Below, one piece after another: positions 1 through 8,513 of a stretch of 64,000 bases of DNA. Origin of the DNA: Flaviflagellibacter deserti. GTDB lineage: Bacteria; Pseudomonadota; Alphaproteobacteria; Rhizobiales; Methylopilaceae. The notes beneath the pieces are model-generated. The model saw nothing but the letters and a program-made list of their open reading frames with translations. It was not told where the DNA came from and did not search any database. How positions within the stretch are numbered: the first letter of the stretch is position 1; each line of letters opens with the position of its first letter. The translations under genes and the position numbers were made by a program. Where the stretch lies: assembly GCF_042652085.1 (NCBI RefSeq), contig NZ_JBHSJF010000001.1, forward strand, positions 124,001-188,000, in the 5' to 3' direction.

Positions 1-480
1 CCAACCGTGGTTGATGCGGTGGCACGCCTGAACGCGCAGACGCAGGCCCAGGCCGCCGTCGCCATCCCGGCGCTTGCCGGCGAGATCGCCAGCCGGGTGA
101 AGAAAGGGTCGAGCCGCTTCGAGATCAGGCTCGATCCGCAGGAGCTCGGCCGCGTCGATGTCCGTGTCGACATCGACAAGAACGGCACCGTCCACTCGCG
201 ACTGATCGTCGAGAAGGCCGAGACGCTCGAACTCCTGAAATCCGACCAGCGCGCGCTCGAAAGGGCGCTCACCGATGCCGGCTTCAAGACCGACCAGGGC
301 TCCCTGAGCTTCTCTATGCGCGACGACCGCGGCGCGCAGCAGCAATTCCAGCAACAGCGCGCTCTCTGGGAGAGCGCAACCCAATCACCGATCACTGAGG
401 AAGAGCCGGCGCGCCTTGCCGCCGAAACCGCCTACCGCGCACCCCCGCGCGCGGACGGCGGGCTCGACCTGCGAGTGTAA
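1..480 (+). CDS. fliK: Flagellar hook-length control protein FliK, C-terminal part
   Basis: The reading frame is open at the left window edge, so this is the 3' end of a larger gene. FliK acts in the flagellar type III export apparatus: it measures hook length and triggers the switch from hook to filament export. The visible 160 residues carry the conserved C-terminal FliK domain, with the LDPQELGRVDVRV motif around residues 38-50 and the typical DAGF segment further on. The tail after about residue 110 is Gln-rich and variable, as is usual in this family. flgD follows after 13 bases, the common fliK-flgD order in flagellar operons. Confidence 0.9.
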   Translation, partial: PTVVDAVARLNAQTQAQAAVAIPALAGEIASRVKKGSSRFEIRLDPQELGRVDVRVDIDKNGTVHSRLIVEKAETLELLKSDQRALERALTDAGFKTDQGSLSFSMRDDRGAQQQFQQQRALWESATQSPITEEEPARLAAETAYRAPPRADGGLDLRV

Positions 481-493
481 GGAGTAAACGACC

Positions 494-1225
494 ATGGCAG
501 TCTCAAGCGTTGGATCATATTCGCTGACGGGCAACAGTGCCGCCAGCGGAAGCTCGGGTGCCCGCATCGCGGACAACTTCAATCAGTTCCTGCAATTGCT
601 GACGACCCAGCTGCAGAACCAGAACCCGCTCGACCCGCTGGACACCAACCAGTTCACCCAGCAGCTCGTCCAGTTCGCGGGTGTGGAGCAGCAAATCCAG
701 ACCAACGACACGCTGACAGCATTGCTCGCCACTTCTGATGCGACACGGCTTTCCAGCGCGGTCTCGTTCATCGGCAAGCAGGTCGTGGCGGAAGGCCGCA
801 CCACGCTGCTCGACGAGTCGAACGCGACCTGGCTCATCAATTCCGAAAGCGCCGCCCCGACCTCCAAGGTCATCATCAAGAACGCCGACGGCGAGCAGGT
901 CTATTCGCAGAATGTAAGCCTGGCCAAGGGCGACCAGATGTTCACCTGGAACGGCATGACCACCGACAACCTGCCGGCGCCGAACGGCTTCTATACGATC
1001 ACCGTGGTTGCGCAGGATGCCGCCGGCAAGGCGGTGACGACGTCCACGGACATCCAGGGCCCGGTCACCGGCGTGGAGCTCGAAGACGGTCAGCCTGTGC
1101 TGAACGTCGGCAATATCCGCATCAAGCTCAGCGACGTGAAGAACATCGTGAACGGCTCGACCACACCGCCGACGGAAGACGACGGTGATACCGGTGATGA
1201 CACCGACACCACGCCCGACGCCTGA
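494..1225 (+). CDS. flgD: Flagellar hook assembly protein FlgD (hook cap)
   Basis: FlgD forms the scaffold cap that allows hook subunits to polymerise at the distal end. The N-terminal domain shows the family signature FLQLLTTQLQNQNPLDPLD near residues 32-50, followed by the QFAGVEQQ helix. The middle part (about 105-175) matches the FlgD Ig-like domain, with a FTWNGMT segment. The protein ends in an acidic Asp/Thr-rich tail. The start is supported by an AAGGAG ribosome site just after the fliK stop, so the two genes are probably cotranscribed. At 243 residues it is of normal length. Confidence 0.93.
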   Translation: MAVSSVGSYSLTGNSAASGSSGARIADNFNQFLQLLTTQLQNQNPLDPLDTNQFTQQLVQFAGVEQQIQTNDTLTALLATSDATRLSSAVSFIGKQVVAEGRTTLLDESNATWLINSESAAPTSKVIIKNADGEQVYSQNVSLAKGDQMFTWNGMTTDNLPAPNGFYTITVVAQDAAGKAVTTSTDIQGPVTGVELEDGQPVLNVGNIRIKLSDVKNIVNGSTTPPTEDDGDTGDDTDTTPDA

Positions 1226-1290
1226 TCGGACTGGAACCCGAGGCGCTAAGGGCCTACATTCGCCGGGCGCGGTGCTATAGACCGCGTCTG

Positions 1291-2481
1291 GTGACCACAG
1301 GCATCCCTTCGGCAATGCGTTTCGATCTCGATCTTCCCGGCCAGCCGGCGAACCACCGCGTCGTGGTGGCGATGTCAGGTGGCGTGGATTCATCGGTCGT
1401 CGCCGCACTCCTGAAGCGGGAAGGCTACGATGTCGTCGGCGTGACGCTTCAGCTCTACGACCACGGCGCCGCCATCCATCGCAAGGGTGCCTGCTGCGCC
1501 GGCCAGGACATCCACGATGCCCGCCGCGTCGCCGACGCCATCGGCATTCCGCACTACGTCCTCGATTACGAGGCGCGCTTCCGCGAAAAGGTGATCGACC
1601 GGTTCGCGGAAAGCTATGCGATCGGCGAGACGCCGATCCCGTGCGTCGAGTGCAATCAGAAGATCAAGTTCGCCGACCTGCTCGACACCGCCCGCAATCT
1701 CGGTGCGGCTGTGCTGGCGACCGGCCATTACGTCGCCTCGCGCGCTGCGCCGGAGGGTGGCCGCACGCTGCTCCGCGCCCGCGATCCGGAGCGCGACCAG
1801 AGCTATTTCCTCTATGGCACGACCCGCGATCAGCTCGACATCCTGCGCTTTCCGCTGGGCGACCTGACCAAGACGGAGACCCGCGACATCGCCCGCGAGT
1901 TCGGCCTGCACATCGCCGACAAGCACGACAGCCAGGACATCTGCTTCGTGCCGTCGGGCAGCTATTCGGACATCGTCGGCAAGCTGAAGCCGGAAGCCGG
2001 CGAGCCGGGCGAGATCGTTCATCTCGACGGCCGTGTGCTCGGCCGCCATCACGGCATCATGCACTACACGATCGGCCAGCGCCGCGGACTCGGTATTGCC
2101 GCGCGCGACCCGTTGTTCGTGGTCGGTCTCGACGCCGCGGCACATCGCGTGATCGTCGGGCCGCGCGAGGCGCTGGCAACCAGGACGCTGACCCTTCGCG
2201 ACGTGAACTGGCTCGGCGATGCCGACCTCGACGCGCTTCCCGCCGAGGGCTTGGATGTCTTCGTGAAGGTGCGCTCGACTCGTTCCCCGCGCCCGGCGCT
2301 TCTGCGTCAGGTTGGCGGCGAGATCGAGATCTCGCTTCTCGATCCCGAAGAGGGCGTCGCGCCCGGCCAAGCCTGCGTGATCTACGACGCGGACGACGGG
2401 CAGGCAAGGGTGCTCGGCGGCGGCGTCATCAAGGCCGGCACGCGTGTCGCTCCCGCGAAATCCGAACTGGCAGTCGCGTAA
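1291..2481 (+). CDS. mnmA: tRNA-specific 2-thiouridylase MnmA
   Basis: MnmA inserts sulfur at C2 of the wobble uridine in tRNAs for Lys, Glu and Gln. The N-terminal PP-loop SGGVDSS binds ATP. The two catalytic cysteines are visible: C121 in CVECNQKIKF and C218 in DSQDICF. The GQRRGLG region in the centre and the C-terminal beta-barrel are also present, and 396 residues is standard. The start is either the GTG at 1291 or the ATG at 1315; the latter would still leave the PP-loop intact. The gene lies 65 bases after flgD and is functionally unrelated to it. Confidence 0.95.
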   Translation: MTTGIPSAMRFDLDLPGQPANHRVVVAMSGGVDSSVVAALLKREGYDVVGVTLQLYDHGAAIHRKGACCAGQDIHDARRVADAIGIPHYVLDYEARFREKVIDRFAESYAIGETPIPCVECNQKIKFADLLDTARNLGAAVLATGHYVASRAAPEGGRTLLRARDPERDQSYFLYGTTRDQLDILRFPLGDLTKTETRDIAREFGLHIADKHDSQDICFVPSGSYSDIVGKLKPEAGEPGEIVHLDGRVLGRHHGIMHYTIGQRRGLGIAARDPLFVVGLDAAAHRVIVGPREALATRTLTLRDVNWLGDADLDALPAEGLDVFVKVRSTRSPRPALLRQVGGEIEISLLDPEEGVAPGQACVIYDADDGQARVLGGGVIKAGTRVAPAKSELAVA

Positions 2482-2487
2482 AGCCAA

Positions 2488-3126
2488 ATGACCGTTCAGT
2501 ATGACCTGGAAGGCCAGCAGCGCGTCTATGAGAAATGGGCGCCGATCTATGACGCCGTCTACAACAGGTTCCTGACCGACGCGCATTCGAAGACCTCGAC
2601 CGCGGCGGCCGCCTGCGGACGCGACATCCTGGAAGTCGGCGTCGGTACGGGGCTGATGCTCCGCTATTACCCATCCGACCGGAACGTGATCGGCGTCGAC
2701 CTCTCGGTGCACATGCTGGAGAAGGCCGTCGAGAAGGTCCGCGATCTCGGTCTCGGGCATGTGAAGCTTCTTGCCAGCATGGACGCCTGCCGGCTCGGCT
2801 TTCGCGACGAGAGCTTCGATGCCGTGGCGGTGCCTTTCGTCATCACGCTCGTGCCGAATCCGGAATCGGCCCTCGACGAGATGCGCCGGGTGCTCAGGCC
2901 GGGCGGCGAGATCGTCGTCACCTCCAAGCTCGGCGTCGACAAGGGCCTCCAGGCCTGGGCCGAGGAGAGGCTCGCCCCGCTGATGGGCAGGATCGGCTGG
3001 AGCTCGCACTTCAAGGTGTCGCGGCTGGAGCAATGGGCGGCGCGGCATCCGGACATGCAGGTGGTCGAAGTCGCGCCGGTGTTCCCGGCGGGGTTCTTCA
3101 AGCTGGTTCGGATCAGGAAGAGGTAG
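2488..3126 (+). CDS. pmtA: Class I SAM methyltransferase, probable phosphatidylethanolamine N-methyltransferase (Rhodobacter type)
   Basis: The protein has a Rossmann-fold methyltransferase core: motif I LEVGVGTG near residue 50, an acidic residue after strand 2 (IGVDLS), and the post-motif LRPGGEIVVTSKLG. The N-terminal signature RVYEKWAPIYDAVY is the hallmark of Rhodobacter-type PmtA enzymes, which methylate phosphatidylethanolamine stepwise to phosphatidylcholine. It has 212 residues, close to the family norm. The gene starts 6 bases after the mnmA stop, so it is probably cotranscribed. The methyltransferase class is certain; the lipid substrate is inferred from the N-terminal motif. Confidence 0.82.
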   Translation: MTVQYDLEGQQRVYEKWAPIYDAVYNRFLTDAHSKTSTAAAACGRDILEVGVGTGLMLRYYPSDRNVIGVDLSVHMLEKAVEKVRDLGLGHVKLLASMDACRLGFRDESFDAVAVPFVITLVPNPESALDEMRRVLRPGGEIVVTSKLGVDKGLQAWAEERLAPLMGRIGWSSHFKVSRLEQWAARHPDMQVVEVAPVFPAGFFKLVRIRKR

Positions 3127-3130
3127 GGCG

Positions 3131-3280
3131 CCTCCCTCCCCTGAATGGAGCGGGCGGACTCGCGAAGCGAGCCAGGTGGGGTGATGGCCTCTCCGTATGG
3201 CAGAAAGCTGGGATAGGCCCAGCCCCCGCCCGGGTTCGCGCTGACGCGCGACTCGGCCCTCCCCACAGTGGGGAGGGAGA
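3131..3280. repeat. Palindromic REP-like intergenic element between convergent genes
   Basis: This 150-base stretch begins with CTCCCTCCCC and ends with the matching inverted GGGGAGGGAG. It contains a perfect 21-base palindrome at 3257-3277 (10-base arms CCCTCCCCAC around one A) and a CTCGC-GAA-GCGAG hairpin at 3159-3171. It fills the space between the convergent pmtA-like and TauE-like genes. Such elements are common multi-copy intergenic repeats in alphaproteobacteria, and the hairpins may also serve as a transcription stop. Copy number cannot be judged from one window. Confidence 0.6.
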
Positions 3281-3289
3281 GCACCTCGC

Positions 3290-4045
3290 CTAGGCCGCCC
3301 CCAGCAGCGCCGTTCCGCCTTCCCAGATCAGCTTCAGCCCGACGGCCGTCAGCAGCAGATAGATGAATTTGTAGAACGGCTCGGCCGGAACGCGCCGCAC
3401 CAGGAGTACGCCAGCCCAGGTCGAGGCGATGGCGAGCGGCAGCAGGACGGCGGTCGTCGTCACGTTCTCGGTGGTGAACTCGCCGAGCGCCATGAAGGCC
3501 GGGAATTTCAGCCAGTTGACGATGCCGAAGAAGGCGTTGGAAGTGCCGACGAAGGTGTCGCGCTCCAGCTTTTGCGGCATCACGTAGATCTGGAACGGCG
3601 GCGCTCCGGAATGGGCGATCATCGAGGTGAAGCCCGAGACCGTGCCCCAGAAATAGCCGGCGAGGGAGCCGCCCTGCTTCGGCGGCATCTGCGGCCGGAG
3701 GAGATAGCGTAGCGCGAAGGCGGCCGCGATCAGGCCGAGCGCGACGTTGAACGCGGCCATTGAAACCCTGGATGCCAGGAGATAGCCGAGCAGGATGCCG
3801 ACGATCGCGCCCGGAACGAGCAGGACGAGGTTGCGGCGGTCCCATTTCTTCCAATAGGCGCCGACGCTGATGACGTCCTGAACCATCATGATCGGCAGGA
3901 GGATCGCAGCGGCCTGGACCGGGTCGATCGCCAGCGCCATCAGCGGCAGGCTGACCGTGCCGATGCCCGCGAAGCCGCCTTTGGCGAGGCCGACCAGAAT
4001 GACGGCCGGAATGGCGGCGAGATAAAAGGTGGGATCGGTGATCAT
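3290..4045 (-). CDS. TauE/SafE family membrane exporter (sulfite/organosulfonate type)
   Basis: This 251-residue, highly hydrophobic protein has about eight predicted membrane helices and the TauE/SafE layout. There is an N-terminal half with GLAKGGFAGIGTVSLPLMAL, then a second half starting at TVSGFTSMIAHSGAPPFQIYVMPQKL, the duplicated conserved motif of this family. Members move sulfite, sulfoacetate or similar anions across the inner membrane; no substrate can be assigned here. It is a single gene, convergent with the pmtA-like gene and 64 bases downstream of the amidotransferase gene on the same strand. Confidence 0.9.
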   Translation of the reverse strand: MITDPTFYLAAIPAVILVGLAKGGFAGIGTVSLPLMALAIDPVQAAAILLPIMMVQDVISVGAYWKKWDRRNLVLLVPGAIVGILLGYLLASRVSMAAFNVALGLIAAAFALRYLLRPQMPPKQGGSLAGYFWGTVSGFTSMIAHSGAPPFQIYVMPQKLERDTFVGTSNAFFGIVNWLKFPAFMALGEFTTENVTTTAVLLPLAIASTWAGVLLVRRVPAEPFYKFIYLLLTAVGLKLIWEGGTALLGAA

Positions 4046-4109
4046 GACGGGCGCGGGAAAGCGCGCTCCATAGCACAGGATTGCGAGGGCGCGCCCGGAC
4101 TTTCGGGCA

Positions 4110-4832
4110 TCAGGCGGGCAGGGAGGCCATCGCCATCAGCCGGTCGTTCAGGCTGCGAGCGGTGGCGCGGAAATCGTCGAGACGCGGCCTGACTTCCAAG
4201 GCGAGCTGCTCGGCCCGCTGTTCGCCGATCGAGTTGACGAGGTCGGCCCAATATTCCGGGATGCGCCTCCAGTCATCGACCGTCGAGTGGGTGATTTCCG
4301 GGTGGAACTGCACGCCGTATGCATGGCGGCCCCAGCGCATGGCCTGGACGGGTGTGTGGGCGTTGTATGCGAGCACCTCGGCGCCTTCCGGAAGTTTCGA
4401 CACCTCGCAGCCGTGCCATTGGAAAGTCTGGAGGACCGAGGGGAATTGGCCGAAGAGCGGATCGCTTTTGCAGGCCGGCGAGAACTGGACCGTCGCGAGG
4501 CCGACTTCCGGCCGCTCCATCAGGGTGACAGTGCCGCCGAGTGCGTCGGCCAGCAATTGGTGGCCGAGGCAGATGCCGAAATAGGGCTTGCCGAGATCGC
4601 GCACCCAATGCCGGATGGCGGCCTTCTCGGGGACGAGCCAGGAATGCTCCTCCTCGTTGAAGACGTTCATCGGCCCGCCCATCACCGCGAGGAGGTCGAA
4701 CGCCGAGAAATCCGGGATCGGATCGCCGTGATCGAGTTCGACCGTGGTGATCGTGTGGCCGGCTTCGGCCCAGAACTCGGCGAAGACGGCCGGATGTTCG
4801 CTGACGAGGTGCTGGAAGACGAGAATGCGCAT
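4110..4832 (-). CDS. Class I (type 1) glutamine amidotransferase, GMP-synthase-like
   Basis: A stand-alone glutaminase-fold protein of 240 residues. The catalytic triad is visible: nucleophile C88 in the elbow GICLGHQ, and H177 and E179 in GVQFHPEI. The oxyanion strand AVMGGPMNVF lies at residues 49-58. Relatives are annotated as GMP synthase-like amidotransferases, or as gamma-glutamyl hydrolases acting on small gamma-glutamyl compounds. There is no synthetase partner next to it, so the acceptor is unknown. It may share a transcript with the exporter gene downstream. Confidence 0.88.
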   Translation of the reverse strand: MRILVFQHLVSEHPAVFAEFWAEAGHTITTVELDHGDPIPDFSAFDLLAVMGGPMNVFNEEEHSWLVPEKAAIRHWVRDLGKPYFGICLGHQLLADALGGTVTLMERPEVGLATVQFSPACKSDPLFGQFPSVLQTFQWHGCEVSKLPEGAEVLAYNAHTPVQAMRWGRHAYGVQFHPEITHSTVDDWRRIPEYWADLVNSIGEQRAEQLALEVRPRLDDFRATARSLNDRLMAMASLPA

Positions 4833-4898
4833 CGATCCTGCATCATGGCGCCTCGAGGCGCCGCGCGGAAGATCGATGCGCGTCTGGCTGGTGTTCGC

Positions 4899-6494
4899 TC
4901 AGTGCGCACCTGCGGCGCTCGCCTGGCCCTTCCTGGCGAACAGGATCGCGACGGCGGCAATGGCCAGGATGACGCCAATGACGGCGAAGGTGTCGCTGAA
5001 GCCCATCACGAGCGCCTGCCGCCTCACCGTCTTGCCTAGGGCGATGATCGCCTGGTGCTGCGCGGTGGCCTGATCCGAGACGCCGTGCGCCATGAAGTAG
5101 TTGGTCATCTGGTCGATGCGGGTACGGACCTCCTCGCGGAACGGCGTGACCGACTGGCCGATGATGTTCGAATGGAACTGCTCGCGCTTGGTGATGATCG
5201 TGCCGAGCGTCGCCGTGCCGACCGCGCCGCCGAGATTGCGGAGCATGTTGGACAGGCCTGATGCGTTCGCGGCGTCCTTCGGCTGGATGTTCATGATCGA
5301 GATCGCGGTCAGCGGCGTGATGACCATGGACTGGCCGATGGCGCGGACGATGTTCGGCCAGAACAGCTGGTCGCCGGAATAGTTCAGCGACATGTGGATG
5401 TTCATGAAGCAGGAGACCGCGAACAGGGCGATGCCGACGAAGGTGATGTATCGGACGTCGAAGCGCTTCATCATCATCGGGACGAGCGGGATCAGCAGGA
5501 TCTGCGGCAGGCCGGTCCAGGCGAGCACCATGCCGATCTGCTCCGCATTGTAGCCCTGCACCTGGCCGAGATATTGCGGCAGGACATAGACCGATCCGAA
5601 CAGAGCGAAGCCCACGAGGATGTTCGCCAACGTGGCGACGCCGAAATTGCGGTTCTTCAGGAGCCTCAGATCGACGAGCGGCTTCTCGATCTTGAGTTCG
5701 ATCCAGATGAACGCGGTCAGGAACACCACGGCGATGATCGCCAGCTGGACGATGAACGGCGACTGGAACCAGTCGTCCTTGTTACCCTCTTCCAGCAGGG
5801 TCTGCAGGGCGGAGAGGCCGACCGCCATCGTGGCGATGCCAAACCAGTCGCCTTCCTTCAGTAGGCCGAGCTGCATCGGCTCGCGCTCCAGCGTCAGATA
5901 GAGCGCGGCGACCATCACCATGCTGGGGATGGTGTTGATGAAGAAGATGGTCTGCCAACCGTAGTTCTCGGTCAGGTAGCCGCCGATGGTCGGGCCGATC
6001 GCCGGGGCGAAGGTCACCGCGAGCGCGAACATCGCCAGACCGACGGGCTGCTGCGACTTGGGCAGGCGGGTCGCGACCATGGTGAAGGCCATCGGGATCA
6101 GCACGCCGCCGGCGAAACCCTGCAGGCCGCGCAAAACGATCATCTCGCCGAGAGTGCTCGCGGAGGCGCAGGCCATCGAGAACAGCGCGAACGCGATCGT
6201 GCTGGCGATGATGTAGGTCTTGAACGAGAAGACGCGGCTCAGATAGCCCGTCAGCGGGATGACGATGATCTCGCCGATGAGGTACGAGGTCGAGATCCAG
6301 GCGCCGTTGTCGACGCCGGTGCCGATGCCGCCCTCGATATCGAGCAGCGAGGCATTGGTGATCTGGATGTTGAGGATCGCCATGAACGCGCCGATCGAGC
6401 CGGCGATGATGGCGATCCAGGTCGAGATGCTGGCCTTGTCCTCGGCGGATGGAGTCCGGGAGGCAGGGACGGCGGCGACGGTTGCGTTTGACAT
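4899..6494 (-). CDS. emrB: DHA2-family MFS multidrug transporter (EmrB type)
   Basis: A 531-residue major facilitator with about 14 hydrophobic segments, as in the DHA2 drug:H+ antiporters. The family motif C region GPTIGGYLTENYGWQTIFFIN is clear (residues about 150-170), as is an N-terminal NIQITNASLLDIEGG motif. EmrB proteins work with a periplasmic adaptor of the EmrA type and an outer membrane channel to expel hydrophobic drugs. The adaptor gene lies just upstream on the same strand, 31 bases away, and a divergent TetR gene follows. A TolC-like gene is not seen nearby. Confidence 0.92.
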   Translation of the reverse strand: MSNATVAAVPASRTPSAEDKASISTWIAIIAGSIGAFMAILNIQITNASLLDIEGGIGTGVDNGAWISTSYLIGEIIVIPLTGYLSRVFSFKTYIIASTIAFALFSMACASASTLGEMIVLRGLQGFAGGVLIPMAFTMVATRLPKSQQPVGLAMFALAVTFAPAIGPTIGGYLTENYGWQTIFFINTIPSMVMVAALYLTLEREPMQLGLLKEGDWFGIATMAVGLSALQTLLEEGNKDDWFQSPFIVQLAIIAVVFLTAFIWIELKIEKPLVDLRLLKNRNFGVATLANILVGFALFGSVYVLPQYLGQVQGYNAEQIGMVLAWTGLPQILLIPLVPMMMKRFDVRYITFVGIALFAVSCFMNIHMSLNYSGDQLFWPNIVRAIGQSMVITPLTAISIMNIQPKDAANASGLSNMLRNLGGAVGTATLGTIITKREQFHSNIIGQSVTPFREEVRTRIDQMTNYFMAHGVSDQATAQHQAIIALGKTVRRQALVMGFSDTFAVIGVILAIAAVAILFARKGQASAAGAH

Positions 6495-6525
6495 GACCCA
6501 GCTCCTTGCAAGCCGGGCGCGCGGG

Positions 6526-7716
6526 TTACCGCGCGTCCGCCACGGCCTTTTCGATTGAGACCTTGGTGTTGATGGTCGGCACGACCGACATGCCCGGGCG
6601 CAGATCGCCCGAGAGGTTATGGCCTGGGTCGAGCACGATCTTCACCGGGACGCGCTGGACGACCTTGGTGAAGTTGCCGGTCGCGTTGTCCGGGGGCAGC
6701 AGCGCGAATTCCTGGCCGCTGGCGGGTGCGATGCTGTCGACATGGCCCTCGACGGTCGCGCCGGGAAACATGTCGACGTCGACCTCGACCTTCTGGCCGG
6801 GCTTCACGTCGGTGAGCTGCGTTTCCTTGAAGTTCGCGACGATGTAGGCGCCCGCGACCGGGACGACCGCCATCAGCTGCGTGCCGGCCTGCACATACTG
6901 GCCGACGCGGAGCGTGCGGTTGCCGACCACGCCGTCGACCGGAGCGGTGATCTGCGTATAGGAGAGATTGAGCTCTGCCTGACGCTGAACCGCCTCGTCG
7001 TGGGCGACGGTGGCTTGCGCCTGGGCGAGGTCGGCCTTGATCAGGTCGACCTGCTTCTCCGCGGCGGTGAGCGAGGCGGTGTCGCGATCGATAGTGGCGC
7101 GGGCGGCAATGATCTTCGACGAGGCCGCCTGGGCGTTCTGCACCGTGCCGTAGCCGGTCTTGGCGAGATTCGTATAGCGGTCGTTGTCCTGCTCGGCGAA
7201 TGTGGCGTTGGCCTTGTCGACCTCGACGGTCGCGCGGGCGGTGTCGATCACAGACTGTTGGGCGTCGAGCTGGGCCTGCTTGCTGACGACGGCGGCGCGC
7301 GCCGCCGCGACGTCCGCCTTGGCCTGGTCGAGCGCGACGCGGAAGTCGCGGTCGTCGATCCGGGCCAGGACTTGGCCGGCCTTCACCGTCTCGTTGTCAC
7401 GAACAAGGACCTCTCCGATATAGCCGGAGACCTTCGGGGCGATCGTCGTGTTGTCCGCCTTCACATAGGCGTCGTCGGTCGAGACCTCGAAGCGGCCGAC
7501 CGTCCAATAATCGTGGCCCCAATAGCCGACGCCGAGAAGTGCGGCGACCGCAACTCCCGCAAGCGCCATGCGCCGTAACGAGTGCTTCGGGCGGTCTGTT
7601 TCCTGGGGAGTGGTCGGAGCGGCAGCCTCGGCCAGCTTTTCAGCGGGGATATCGGGCACGGCCTTTTCGGGCGGGATGGCGCGGTCGGCGGAAATTTGAT
7701 CCTGATGCTTGCTCAT
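6526..7716 (-). CDS. emrA: HlyD/EmrA-family membrane fusion protein
   Basis: A periplasmic adaptor of 396 residues with a short cytoplasmic N-terminus, one membrane helix near residues 50-70 (ALAGVAVAALLGVGYWG), a biotinyl-lipoyl half (VRDNETVKAGQVLARID), a long Ala/Gln-rich coiled coil (about 130-230), the second lipoyl half (ITAPVDGVVGNRTLRVGQYV) and a beta-barrel with NFKETQLTDVKPGQ. The order and motifs are those of EmrA. It is the first gene of the emrAB operon; the intergenic region upstream carries repeats likely bound by the divergent TetR regulator. Confidence 0.92.
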   Translation of the reverse strand: MSKHQDQISADRAIPPEKAVPDIPAEKLAEAAAPTTPQETDRPKHSLRRMALAGVAVAALLGVGYWGHDYWTVGRFEVSTDDAYVKADNTTIAPKVSGYIGEVLVRDNETVKAGQVLARIDDRDFRVALDQAKADVAAARAAVVSKQAQLDAQQSVIDTARATVEVDKANATFAEQDNDRYTNLAKTGYGTVQNAQAASSKIIAARATIDRDTASLTAAEKQVDLIKADLAQAQATVAHDEAVQRQAELNLSYTQITAPVDGVVGNRTLRVGQYVQAGTQLMAVVPVAGAYIVANFKETQLTDVKPGQKVEVDVDMFPGATVEGHVDSIAPASGQEFALLPPDNATGNFTKVVQRVPVKIVLDPGHNLSGDLRPGMSVVPTINTKVSIEKAVADAR

Positions 7717-7763
7717 CGGTTCAGCTCCTGCAGGGCTCCGGTTCCAGCCGAGTACTGCAATTA

Positions 7764-7825
7764 GGAAACTTGATATTTTCCAAAATAGTGCCTAGATAGG
7801 TTCTGTCAACGGGAATTTGGAAAAT
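7764..7825. promoter_or_regulatory. Divergent promoter region with probable TetR operators
   Basis: Between the divergent emrA and tetR starts lies a short AT-rich stretch holding two related half-palindromes: ATTTTCCAAAAT at 7775-7786 and its inverted copy ATTTGGAAAAT at 7815-7825, which abuts the tetR ATG. A further GGAAA-TTTTCC arrangement spans 7764-7781. Repeats placed like this usually bind the local TetR dimer and shut off both genes. The assignment rests on position and symmetry only. Confidence 0.6.
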
Positions 7826-7829
7826 AGTT

Positions 7830-8477
7830 ATGGGACAAATTCAGGAGACGATCCGGCGTTCCCGCGGGCGTCCGCAGATCAGGTCTGACGAGGACACAAT
7901 GCTCCTCATCCTCGACGCGGCGGATCGCGAATTTCAGCTTAACGGCTATGCCGGCACGAACATCAATTGCGTCGCGCAGCGGGCGGGCGTTTCGACCAAG
8001 ACGCTCTACAAGCTCGTACCGAACAAGGCCGAGCTGTTCGAGGCCGTGATCCGTCAGCGGATCGGCCGCTTCCTGCTCGATGTCGACGGCGTGGTGACCG
8101 ACGATCTCGATACCGAGGAGCAGCTGGAGCGCATCCTGTTCGCCTTCGGCGTGCTGACGCTCAGCGAGGAGACGATCGCCATCAACCGCCTGGTGATCGG
8201 CGAATGCGAGCGCTTCCCCGAGATCGCGCGCGCCTTCTACCAATCGGCGATCGTGCCGGTGAACGGTGTCATCGAGGACTGGCTGAACAAGCAGAAGGCG
8301 AAGGGAACGCTACGGGTCGACGACGTCCACATCGCCTCCGGCATGCTGCGCGGCATGATGATCATGGAGCCGCAGCGAACCGCGATGATGGGCCAGCGTT
8401 CGGCGCCGCACCGCGACGAGATCGCCTTCCGCGCCAAGCAGTGCGCGGAGGTCTTCTACAACGGCTGCAAGGCGTGA
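7830..8477 (+). CDS. TetR/AcrR family transcriptional regulator
   Basis: A 215-residue regulator. The N-terminal helix-turn-helix is typical: ILDAADREFQLNGYAGTNIN, then VAQRAGVSTKTLYKLVPNKAELF (residues about 28-70). The C-terminal half is the helical ligand-binding domain seen in AefR-like regulators (ETIAINRLVIGECERFPEIARAFY). It is divergent from emrAB with the inverted repeats in between, so it most likely represses the pump and its own gene until a toxic substrate binds. The start ATG directly follows the second repeat. Confidence 0.9.
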   Translation: MGQIQETIRRSRGRPQIRSDEDTMLLILDAADREFQLNGYAGTNINCVAQRAGVSTKTLYKLVPNKAELFEAVIRQRIGRFLLDVDGVVTDDLDTEEQLERILFAFGVLTLSEETIAINRLVIGECERFPEIARAFYQSAIVPVNGVIEDWLNKQKAKGTLRVDDVHIASGMLRGMMIMEPQRTAMMGQRSAPHRDEIAFRAKQCAEVFYNGCKA

Positions 8478-8513
8478 CGGAGCGCGACAGGCGCTAAAGG
8501 TCTCGGGACCGAC

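Noticed and set aside
515..3048. Long minus-strand ORFs opposite flgD, mnmA and the methyltransferase
   Set aside because: They have Arg/Asp/Glu-rich nonsense composition, match no family, and mirror high-GC coding DNA on the other strand.
2667..4076. 469-codon minus-strand ORF overlapping the TauE-like gene
   Set aside because: It is a different frame of the true exporter and runs through the intergenic repeat; composition is not protein-like.
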